From OLB11 sp041392835 (GTDB lineage Bacteria > Bacteroidota > Bacteroidia > Chitinophagales > Chitinophagaceae): DNA of 64,000 nucleotides. Both the position numbers and the translations under genes were made by a program. This document shows positions 1 through 6,801 of this stretch, one piece after another. The stretch spans positions 1 through 64,000 of the forward strand of contig JAWKLF010000004.1 of assembly GCA_041392835.1 (NCBI GenBank), read 5' to 3'. How positions within the stretch are numbered: position 1 is the stretch's first letter; each line of letters opens with the position of its first letter. The notes under the pieces were generated by a model. It made no database searches, was not told the DNA's origin, and was given only the letters and a program-made list of their open reading frames with translations.

Positions 1-479
1 ATATAAAAAACTATATGTCCAAAAACCAACACGAACCAAACGCAAATGAACTTTGGCTATATTTTCAAGCAGTTATCAATTGGGTAAAAGCTACATTCCC
101 AAAATATCGTAGAGAAATGAAAGGTATAGAATGGGGATTTCTTTACAACGATTTTAATGAGAAAAAATTAGATCCAAAAAAATTGGAAAATGAAGTTTCT
201 ATGCTTATGGAAGACGAAGACGTAGGAAATAAGAAAGGAATTTACACCTATGTTTTAACTCATAAAGAAAAGCACTTAAATATTCGTGCTTTTAGTCCAA
301 ATCAGAAACGTGAAGCATACGAAAGACAAAAAGGAATTTGTATAGTGTGCAAAGAACATTTTGAAATTGAAGAAATGGAAGCAGACCACATTACTCCGTG
401 GCACGAAGGCGGAAAAACATCTGCTGACAATTGCCAAATGTTATGTAAAGAAGACAACAGAAGAAAAAGCGGAAAATGA
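1..479 (+). CDS. C-terminal part of DUF262/HNH-type endonuclease (5' end outside window)
   Basis: The reading frame is open from the window edge, with no stop before the first in-frame ATG at 15, so this is probably the tail of a longer gene. The visible C-terminus holds an HNH-type fold: a CxxC pair (CIVC), then ADHITPWHEGGKTSADNCQMLC, split here as ADHITPW and NCQMLC, then NRRKSGK. DH is the catalytic pair. The downstream CxxC seems reduced to one Cys (LCKED). The sequence resembles the C-terminus of DUF262 (GmrSD-like) proteins, which act as modification-dependent nucleases; the DUF262 domain itself is not in view. The stop overlaps the next start (ATGA), so the two genes are translationally coupled. 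A stand-alone HNH protein remains possible. Confidence 0.7.
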   Translation, partial: IKNYMSKNQHEPNANELWLYFQAVINWVKATFPKYRREMKGIEWGFLYNDFNEKKLDPKKLENEVSMLMEDEDVGNKKGIYTYVLTHKEKHLNIRAFSPNQKREAYERQKGICIVCKEHFEIEEMEADHITPWHEGGKTSADNCQMLCKEDNRRKSGK

Positions 480-1474
480 AACATCCAAAACATAAATCAT
501 TTGTTGACAAATCAATTGGTGCAGCACTATCCGCAATTGAAGTTTATAACAAACCTGATTTTAAATATAGAGAAGAGACATTTTCAATCTTAATGATTAA
601 CTCTTGGGAACTTTTGCTAAAGGCGAAAATTATTAAAGAAAATAACGGAGACCTAAAATCTATCTATATACTGATTAATAAGGTTGGCAAAAGAGGGAAT
701 AAACTTAGTAGCCTAACGCCAGACTTGAATAGAAGTTTAAACCCCAAAACAATTGGACTTCCTAAATGCTTAAATATTTGCGAACAAGCTCCTATCAACC
801 TTAACCCAACAGTAAAAGAGAACATTTTTTTACTCATGGAAATAAGAGACACAGCTATTCACTTCCAGCATGCAGATTTGTATTTAAGTAAGAAAGTATT
901 TGAAATTGGAACGGCATCTTTAAAAAACTACTTGACATTAATTACAGAATGGTTTAAATATGATTTATCTGTATATAATTTTTTCTTAATGCCAATGACT
1001 TTCTTTCACGAGTTTGAAGCCATTAAAAGTTTCTCTGTTAATAGTAACAAAGACCAAATTGAAAACTTATTGAAATATATTTCTGAGAAGGAAAAAGAAG
1101 CTCCATCTGACGAAAATAAGGACTTCAATATTTCGCTTAAACTTGAAACAAAATTTGTAAAGTCAACTTCTACTGAAAGTTTGCTTGTAAATTATTCAAC
1201 CGACCCTGACGCAATTAAAATTAATGTGCAGGAAGAAGATGCCTTGAAAAACTATCCATATGACTATGATAAATTAACCAATGCACTTAACAAAAGATAT
1301 AGTGACTTCAAAGCAAACAAACAATATCACGACATTCGGAAACCATTAATGAAAAATAAAAAATACTGTAAGACAAGACTTCTTGACCCGAACAATTCAA
1401 AAAGCCCTAAAAAGGACTGGTATGGTACAGAAATATTTAAAGAGTTTGACAAACATTACACAAAGAAAACATAG
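476..1474 (+). CDS. DUF3644 domain-containing protein
   Basis: This 332-residue protein starts in a 4-bp ATGA overlap with the HNH gene, which implies joint translation. The N-terminal half (about residues 8-150) matches my recollection of DUF3644: an alpha-helical start with KSIGAALSAIEVYNKP, FSILMINSWELLLKAKII and IRDTAIHF. The C-terminal ~120 residues are lysine-rich and basic, so nucleic-acid contact is plausible. The family's biochemical function is not established to my knowledge. Its genes turn up in accessory and defence neighbourhoods, and pairing with an HNH nuclease fits that. No signal peptide or membrane segment is seen. A defence role is inference. Confidence 0.7.
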   Translation: MKHPKHKSFVDKSIGAALSAIEVYNKPDFKYREETFSILMINSWELLLKAKIIKENNGDLKSIYILINKVGKRGNKLSSLTPDLNRSLNPKTIGLPKCLNICEQAPINLNPTVKENIFLLMEIRDTAIHFQHADLYLSKKVFEIGTASLKNYLTLITEWFKYDLSVYNFFLMPMTFFHEFEAIKSFSVNSNKDQIENLLKYISEKEKEAPSDENKDFNISLKLETKFVKSTSTESLLVNYSTDPDAIKINVQEEDALKNYPYDYDKLTNALNKRYSDFKANKQYHDIRKPLMKNKKYCKTRLLDPNNSKSPKKDWYGTEIFKEFDKHYTKKT

Positions 1475-1493
1475 ACCGACAAGAACGCCAGCA

Positions 1494-1626
1494 GGTAACA
1501 GCACCTACCCAAAAGGCGGGGTTTCGTGTTCCAAAGACAGTTTTGTGGTTAGTAGAACATTAGTTTTTCAAATCAAGTTTTGTGCTAAAATTCCCGCCCT
1601 TCGGGTAGCTGCCAAACGTTGTGCGT
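1494..1626 (+). other. attC-like hairpin junction A
   Basis: About 130 bp of imperfect inverted repeat lies between the DUF3644 gene and the next operon. CAGC/CTACCC/GGCGGG (1499-1520) pairs with CCCGCC/GGGTAG/CTG (1593-1611), leaving unpaired bases on one arm. It ends in GTTGTGCGT (1618-1626), whose exact reverse complement ACGCACAAC closes the following cassette at 2848-2856. Length, extrahelical bases and the AAC/GTT ends recall integron attC sites, but GTTGTGC deviates from the GTTRRRY consensus. Confidence 0.5.
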
Positions 1627-1668
1627 CAGTTTAGACAAACAGAACTCTAAAACAAAAATTATTAGAAA

Positions 1669-2100
1669 ATGGCATTCAGATACACCGTAACACATTATTC
1701 ATTCAGAGAACCTAAAGCAATATCTGAATATGAATATTTGGACTTAAAACAGAAACTTCAAAATGACCCAAATTTTTCGCTTATAGACCCAAACGACACA
1801 ATAACGAATAATTACAGCCGTCTTTTTAAATTTTTGACAGGTGCGTTGATTTCATTTCCTATTTGCTTGATTTTAATGTTAAACGAAGAGCTAACAAAAG
1901 ACAATGGCTTTCTTGTTTTTATTATGGCAGTAACAATGCTTTGGTCAATTGGTGGATTGTTTGCTTTTTTAATGAGTGCAACAGATTTAAGAACTTATGC
2001 AGGTTATCTTAAAAAGAAAAGAGCTTATTTTGGAGAGATGGAGGCTCAAATAAGAAAAAGCAAAAATTACGATGATTTTTTTGATAATTTTTATAAATGA
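1669..2100 (+). CDS. Small two-helix membrane protein of unknown function
   Basis: This 143-residue protein matches no family that I recognise. Two hydrophobic segments are clear (about residues 55-72, LTGALISFPICLILML; and 80-103, FLVFIMAVTMLWSIGGLFAFLM). They sit between a soluble N-terminus of about 50 residues and a charged, tyrosine-rich C-terminus (KKKRAYFGEMEAQIRKSKNYDDFFDNFYK). The TGA stop overlaps the ATG of the J-domain gene (ATGA), so the two are probably made together. The protein may place or partner the membrane-anchored J protein; that is inference. Confidence 0.7.
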   Translation: MAFRYTVTHYSFREPKAISEYEYLDLKQKLQNDPNFSLIDPNDTITNNYSRLFKFLTGALISFPICLILMLNEELTKDNGFLVFIMAVTMLWSIGGLFAFLMSATDLRTYAGYLKKKRAYFGEMEAQIRKSKNYDDFFDNFYK

Positions 2101-2615
2101 TTAAAGATTACTATAAAATTCTTGACGTTCAATTAACCTCAACGCAAAAAGAAATAAAAAGTTCATTCCGAAAACTTGCAGTGTTTTGGCATCCGGACAG
2201 AAACTCAAATCCACTTGCTTTGCAAAAAATGCAAGAGATAAATGAAGCATATGAAATACTATCAAATTTTCATAGAAAAGAAACCTATGACAAAATTTAT
2301 AAAGACTATTTTAACCTAAATTTTGACATTACTGTCTTTACTGACAAAGAAAACAACAATAACTATTCTGAAAAACAAAATTCAGAAAGTACTAAACAAA
2401 AAGAAGAAGATTTTAGGAAGAAGTACGAAAAAGAAATTAACGACCTAAATAATTGGATTAGAAATATAAAATTTTCTCTCGGTTCTTTTGATAGATTTTT
2501 AGACAAATCTTTGGCAAAAGCCGACAAACTAATTGAAAATTTTGTTTATTACTTTCCAGTTGTTTTAGGAATAATATTTATAATATTAATTTTACTTGTA
2601 AACTTATCAAAATGA
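2097..2615 (+). CDS. Membrane-anchored J-domain protein
   Basis: The N-terminal J domain (about residues 4-66) has the tripartite pattern DYYKILDVQ, the HPD motif in FWHPDRNSNPLALQKMQEINEAYEIL, and helix IV. HPD is the motif that stimulates Hsp70 (DnaK) ATPase. A polar, lysine/glutamate-rich linker follows (about 75-140), then one C-terminal membrane helix (about 148-168, VVLGIIFIILILLV). There is no G/F region, zinc domain or substrate-binding DnaJ core, so this is a type III (class C) J protein, tail-anchored and likely to recruit DnaK to the membrane. ATGA overlaps join it to both neighbours. It is part of a cassette between attC-like junctions, so it is accessory and not housekeeping DnaJ. 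Confidence 0.85.
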   Translation: MIKDYYKILDVQLTSTQKEIKSSFRKLAVFWHPDRNSNPLALQKMQEINEAYEILSNFHRKETYDKIYKDYFNLNFDITVFTDKENNNNYSEKQNSESTKQKEEDFRKKYEKEINDLNNWIRNIKFSLGSFDRFLDKSLAKADKLIENFVYYFPVVLGIIFIILILLVNLSK

Positions 2616-2839
2616 ATTACCAAATAAATCAAAGAGTACATTGGGCAAACAAAAAAGTTTTAATAATTGGGACAAAAGATGAACCATACAAACCAACCAT
2701 TGACCCATATAATAGAGCCGAAATTAAACCTGAAAAAGACTATCTTATTTTTATTCTTGACAAAATCGAAAATGAAATTTGTCACTATTCTGGACAAACA
2801 GATGTTTACGAAAATGAAATTGAAAATATTGAATGGTAA
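2612..2839 (+). CDS. Small hypothetical protein, third gene of J-domain cassette
   Basis: This 75-residue acidic protein matches no family that I recognise. It starts in an ATGA overlap with the J-domain gene, which supports real translation. It has no membrane segment or signal peptide. The sequence alternates charged and beta-prone stretches (RVHWANKKVLIIGTKD, KDYLIFILDKIENEICHYSGQ), consistent with a small beta-rich fold. It may be a client or adaptor of the operon; no function can be assigned. Confidence 0.6.
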   Translation: MNYQINQRVHWANKKVLIIGTKDEPYKPTIDPYNRAEIKPEKDYLIFILDKIENEICHYSGQTDVYENEIENIEW

Positions 2840-2847
2840 AAAACCGA

Positions 2848-2968
2848 ACGCACAACAACTAAGTTTTCGTGCGGTCTGGAAGACCGAGCATGAAAACGCT
2901 GTTGGCTGAACCGATTACAAGCTAAGCAGTAAAATTTTATTATGGAGATATCGAACTTTTAATTGTTC
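2848..2968 (+). repeat. attC-like junction B with 115-bp repeat, copy 1
   Basis: ACGCACAAC (2848-2856) is followed by an imperfect hairpin: AGTTTTCGTGCGGTCT (2862-2877), loop GGA, then AGACCGAGCATGAAAACGCT (2881-2900), with CG and TC left extrahelical. GTTGGCTGAACC follows at 2901-2912. From 2854 to 2968 the sequence is nearly identical to 12442-12576. Similarity stops just after GTTC (2965-2968), where the IS91-like element begins. GGTTCAGCCAC at 5263-5273 is the near reverse complement of the 2901 motif. Confidence 0.65.
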
Positions 2969-3159
2969 TCGATTTAGCTGTAAGTGTACAGCTTTGTATG
3001 AATTTTATTTTCATATTGTTCAAAACGGTTTCATTATTTCATTTCTTCATACACCTTCCCCTACCCACCATTATGCAGGATTAGATTGTAAGTCACCAAT
3101 AAATATTTTTGTGGTGGACCGCGTTTACCAAAACATCTATTGTGATCATGGTGCCTGTT

Positions 3160-4176
3160 TTACAACATTAGACATTTGTGCAGTTTTGTTGCCACTGTTT
3201 TTGTGTTTACAACTTGCATTAATTGCGCTTGAAGATTTTTTAGTTTTTGTCTTTTCCACGTGCTACTCAAAAATCCATAATGACGAATGCGTACAAAGCG
3301 ATGTGGTAAAATATGTTGTGCAAAAACCGACGTGTAAATTTTTTTGAGCGTTATGGTCATCTTTTTTTGAACCACCTTGTTTGTAATCTTTATAAGTAAA
3401 TGTGACGCTTTCTGGTTTACATTTTTTATTCTGCTATTGCCAATGGCCACCTTGTGCGTATATCGCCCCAGATATTCTATCACGCTGGAAGTATTGCCAA
3501 ATGGGCGTTTGGCATACACTACCCAATTTTTGTTGAACAGTTTATCAAATAACAATTTGTCGTTTATGTCTCGCTTGCGCAAACTCGCTATCATCTTAGC
3601 ACGAAAACTTTACTCAAGGCTTTTACACTAAATAGATATTTACCATCAGCCGTATCTTTTCAAATTTGCCTTTTGCGTTTATGCCGCTCCTCCCGGAATA
3701 ATGCAATGTACATGTGGATGCAAGGATAAGTTTTGCCCCCAAGTGTGCAGTATCGTTATCATACCCATGTGTAGATTTTTAGTTTTGCCAAATTGCGCAA
3801 TGCTTTGCCATGCACTTTCAAACAAACTATCATAAAGCTCTTTGGGTTTGTACATGCACAGATTATTCAACTCCGAAGGCAATGTAAAAACGACGTGGAA
3901 GTACGGCACAGGTAACAGTTCTTGCTCTCGTTTTTGTACCTAAGCTTCTGCGCTTATGCCCTTGGCATTTCGGGCAATGTCTGTTTCTCACGAGTTATAT
4001 GAAATATGAATGGTACCACAACTTGTACAAGCATTCATGTGTCCGCCAAGTTCTTTGGTTCGACAAATTTTTATAGCACGAATGGTTTTGAGCTGATGCA
4101 CATTCAAATCCATTTTTCTACCCTTGCCTAAATTGCGAAACACATCCGCTACTTCATATTTTGGCGAAGCGTGCAT
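3160..4176 (-). pseudogene. IS91-family Y2 transposase, frameshifted
   Basis: The pieces read in order as an IS91-type transposase. The N-terminal zinc ribbon begins MHASPKYEV (4176-3988) with NACTSCGTIHI, continued in another frame by NRHCPKCQ. The HUH nuclease core (3909-3679) contains PYFHVVFTLP and the metal-binding HPHVHCIIPGG. The C-terminal part (3594-3160) carries YLGRYTHKVAIGNSRI, whose Y-x3-Y gives the two catalytic tyrosines. At least four frameshifts separate the pieces (near 3985, 3690, 3640 and 3600), so the copy as given is inactive. The start overlaps the recombinase gene by 23 bp. Confidence 0.75.
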
Positions 4177-5055
4177 ACAAAGTATCTAATGGACTAAAAC
4201 TTTTTCGGTCTTCGAGCTGGCACAGGAGCAAATATTCCATGGTGGTTTCTATGTTTTCATGGCCCAATAAATTTTTGAGTGTAACAATATTTAAACCATC
4301 TTCCAATAAATGCACGGCATAGGAATGGCGCATGCTGTGGGTATGAACGTCTTTTAAAATGCCGGCATCTTTGGCAATTTGTTTTACCACCCATTGCACA
4401 CCACGTTGCGAATAGCGAGAGTCAAAATCGCCACCTGCTCTGCCATTGGGTTGACCGTTGAAAAGATATTCTTCTGGTTTTTCACTGGCAATATATTGTT
4501 TTAAACCACGTATTAAATGTTCGCTCAATGGTACATAGCGATCTTTTTTTCCTTTGCTTTGTACAATGTGTAATTGTTTTCTATTAAAATCAAGATGAGC
4601 AATTTTTAAGTTTCGTACTTCCATACATCGTAATCCACAACCATACAATAAGCCAATGAGTATTTTGTGTTTTAATAATTTGGGTGTGCAAAGCATTTTC
4701 CAAACCTCTTCTTTGCTTAACACCACTGGGAGTTTTTTATCTTTTTTTATGGCAGGCAAATGCAAAAATGAATAAGGCAATCCTTCGGCTTTTAGTAAAA
4801 ACGCAGTCCATACACCGTGTGTTTGAAATAAGTTTGTGATGGTGTTTTGCTTCGTTGTTGCAATTGGAATAAATATTCACGAACCTGTTCTTCATCCAAC
4901 TCAGTCGGCAAACAATGAAAATGCAAAGCCATAGCAGCCACATGTCGTGAATAATTTTCAAACGTTTTTTCGCTTCGACCAAGCACGCTAATGTGTTGTT
5001 GAAACCTGAGAAGCAAGGCTTCAAATCCTTCTACTTCTCTACAAGCTTGATTCAA
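4154..5055 (-). pseudogene. IS91-associated tyrosine recombinase/integrase, one frameshift
   Basis: The N-terminal 87 residues (5055-4792) are a SAM-like core-binding domain (ENYSRHVAAMALHF, TELDEEQVREYLFQL). The rest (4780-4154) is the catalytic domain: first Arg in GLRCMEVRNL, HSMRHSYAVHLLEDG for the H-x-x-R box, LGHENIETTMEYL for His and the nucleophilic Tyr. The frame breaks near 4788 in a run of five T (minus strand); one more T would restore LRFLLKAEGLPYSF. This could be a sequencing error or a slippery site. It is linked to the downstream transposase by a 23-bp overlap. Such recombinase plus IS91 transposase pairs are common in Bacteroidota. It is not an obvious integron IntI. Confidence 0.75.
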
Positions 5056-5110
5056 AATTTTATTGAATCGTAATTCTGTTACTGATTTTTTTTAGTCATC
5101 ATTATATATT

Positions 5111-5568
5111 TTTAAACACTAAATTTATTACCTATATTTGATTAATGATTAACACAGGCTACCGAAGGTTTAGTTCAACAAGGGTTTGGCAAAATGGCTG
5201 TTCAGTAATTCTATCAATCATTCGTTTTTAATTTTAAAGTTTAGTAATTCTGTTGAGCATCGGGTTCAGCCACTTCGCCAAGCCCGAAACCGTTAGCAGA
5301 AACCCTACGACCGACTGTGCAGACACCACCTGACGAGCGTTGACCAAGCTTTTCGTTGACAACTTACTGGAAATACAAAGCCGACCCTAAAATAAATTTG
5401 TAAAAAAGCCCACCCACCCCAACGCAAAAACACACTTTCATTTTTTTTTGCCGACACACAAAGCCAACCCAAAAAAATGAAAGAGTGTTTTCCCAACCGT
5501 TTTAGAAAATTCAGTTGTTAATAATCCTATCTTTGAAAATTAAATAAAAATAAGAATATTGGTAAAAT
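5111..5568 (+). other. Intergenic region: cassette junction C and a long inverted repeat
   Basis: No gene is seen. GGTTCAGCCAC (5263-5273) is followed by a short hairpin (TTCG/CGAA) and GTTAGCAGA (5292-5300), which is the exact reverse complement of TCTGCTAAC at 12436-12444, so this is junction C at the left edge of the restriction-modification cassette. A 21-bp inverted repeat with one mismatch (5427-5447 and 5471-5491; arms end in A7/T7) lies between the junction and the nuclease promoter. The stretch 5111-5260 is AT-rich and may contain the outer end of the IS91-like element. Confidence 0.5.
5528..5535 (+). promoter_or_regulatory. Bacteroidota -7 box for the PLD nuclease gene
   Basis: TATCTTTG matches the TAnnTTTG -7 consensus, 33 bp before the ATG at 5569. 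No convincing TTG -33 element at the usual spacing is seen. Confidence 0.45.
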
Positions 5569-6801
5569 ATGGAGCTTAAATTTATAGGACAAGGTTTAGA
5601 CCCAACAAGTGATTCCACAGCAGGAAATTTAATTATTGATTCATTGACCGATGAGCAATTTAATTCTTTCAATGCATTTGTTGCATTCGTTAGCATTGGC
5701 GGTATTAACAATATTATTGACCAACTAACAGCTTTTAAAGCAAGAGGTGGAGCAATTCGTTTGTATGTAGGAGTTGACTTGAACGGAACTTCCAAAGAGG
5801 CTTTGGAGAAACTTATTGAACTTGAAATTGAAACCTACATTGTATTCTCACCAAATAATATAATTTACCATCCAAAAATTTACGCTTTTGAAGGGGATAC
5901 TTTTTCAAGAGCAGTTGTAGGTTCTTCCAACTTGACCGAAAGAGGACTTTTCCAAAGTATTGAATCTTCCGTATGCGTCAATTTCAACAATGAAGAAGAT
6001 GAAATGGGGATTGAATTTTTGGCTGATATTTATGAGCACTACAATAAGATAATAAATAATGACCACCCAAGTTGTCAAAGACTTACTTCTGAAGTTTTGG
6101 AAATTCTTGTCAACAGCAAAATCGTTTTGCCTGAAATAGTTAATAGGGCTAAGTTCAATAAAATTAACCGAGAGTTTGGCGAAAAAGATTCTGCTGCTTA
6201 TGATGCGTTATTAAAAAGTTTCGGAAAACTAAAACCGAAAAGACCGCCAAGAGGATTTAAGAAAGTTGTTTCCAAAGAGGAAATACTTGTAGAGGAAAAC
6301 AAAGAACTAAATGTTGTAAACGAAACTATTGAATTACCCGAAGGCTCAATGTGGATTGAAACAGGGAGAATGACAGGCGGTTCAAAAAATCAACTTGATA
6401 TGTCTAAGAAGGGAAAGCATAACGGAGAACTTCTTCAAGGCAGTGTAGTCTATTTCGGCTTAGACCCTGATGATGTTGATGCTTCAAAGAATATTGATAT
6501 TCACTTAGGAGGAAAGGTTTATAAAGTAAACCCTGTTTTTTACACCCCAGGAAACAGCAATTGGAGAATGCAATTGAAAGGAGTAACAGATGATGATGAG
6601 AAATTAACCGCAATTTCAAGAATGCAATTAGGACAAGATGGAGGATTTGTAAACAAAATACTTTTGTTTACAAGGATTGACGACACAAACTATAAACTTG
6701 AAATACTTGATACTGACGATAGAGATAAACTAATTGAAAACTCTTCAACTTGGGGAAAGATGGGCAACGAGACTACTGGCAGGGCTTATGGTTTCATTTA
6801 G
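5569..6801 (+). CDS. PLD-fold type II restriction endonuclease (BfiI/NgoFVII-like)
   Basis: This 410-residue protein has an N-terminal phospholipase D-type nuclease domain (about 1-170). The HxK motif is H101-P-K103 (IIYHPKIYAFEGD), followed by GSSNLTERGL (SSN at 119-121) and a conserved Glu at 132. Restriction enzymes with this fold (BfiI, NgoFVII family) cut without metal ions and dimerise to make one active site from two HxK motifs. The C-terminal half (about 240-410) starts with SMWIETGRMTGGSKNQLDM and looks like the DNA-binding domain of NgoFVII-type enzymes. It converges with two methyltransferase genes and an XRE controller on the opposite strand, and its 3' end overlaps the second methyltransferase gene by 57 bp. 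The cut site cannot be predicted. Confidence 0.8.
   Translation: MELKFIGQGLDPTSDSTAGNLIIDSLTDEQFNSFNAFVAFVSIGGINNIIDQLTAFKARGGAIRLYVGVDLNGTSKEALEKLIELEIETYIVFSPNNIIYHPKIYAFEGDTFSRAVVGSSNLTERGLFQSIESSVCVNFNNEEDEMGIEFLADIYEHYNKIINNDHPSCQRLTSEVLEILVNSKIVLPEIVNRAKFNKINREFGEKDSAAYDALLKSFGKLKPKRPPRGFKKVVSKEEILVEENKELNVVNETIELPEGSMWIETGRMTGGSKNQLDMSKKGKHNGELLQGSVVYFGLDPDDVDASKNIDIHLGGKVYKVNPVFYTPGNSNWRMQLKGVTDDDEKLTAISRMQLGQDGGFVNKILLFTRIDDTNYKLEILDTDDRDKLIENSSTWGKMGNETTGRAYGFI

Larger units (their letters stand above)
2969..5110 (-). mobile_element. Decayed IS91-family (HUH, Y2) insertion element with tyrosine recombinase
   Basis: The element carries, on the minus strand, a tyrosine recombinase gene followed by an IS91-type transposase, both interrupted by frameshifts. 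The transposase 3' side, where oriIS should lie, abuts GTTC (2965-2968; GAAC on the transposase strand), a tetranucleotide known as an IS91 target. A perfect 7-bp hairpin AGCTGTA/TACAGCT with AGTG loop (2976-2993) sits just inside this edge. The far end (terIS) is not resolved: about 5060-5250. No target duplication is expected for rolling-circle transposition. Confidence 0.6.

Noticed and set aside
1383..1634. Protein-coding frame across junction A
   Set aside because: It overlaps the DUF3644 gene in another frame and covers the attC-like hairpin; the composition is not protein-like.
2994..3347. Plus-strand gene over the IS91 transposase end
   Set aside because: It is antisense to the recognisable C-terminus of the transposase and shows no family features.
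4154..5055. Integron integrase (IntI) for the attC-like sites
   Set aside because: The recombinase overlaps the IS91 transposase gene and has the usual partner layout of that element; no IntI-specific insertion was recognised. A role on the junctions cannot be excluded but is not supported.
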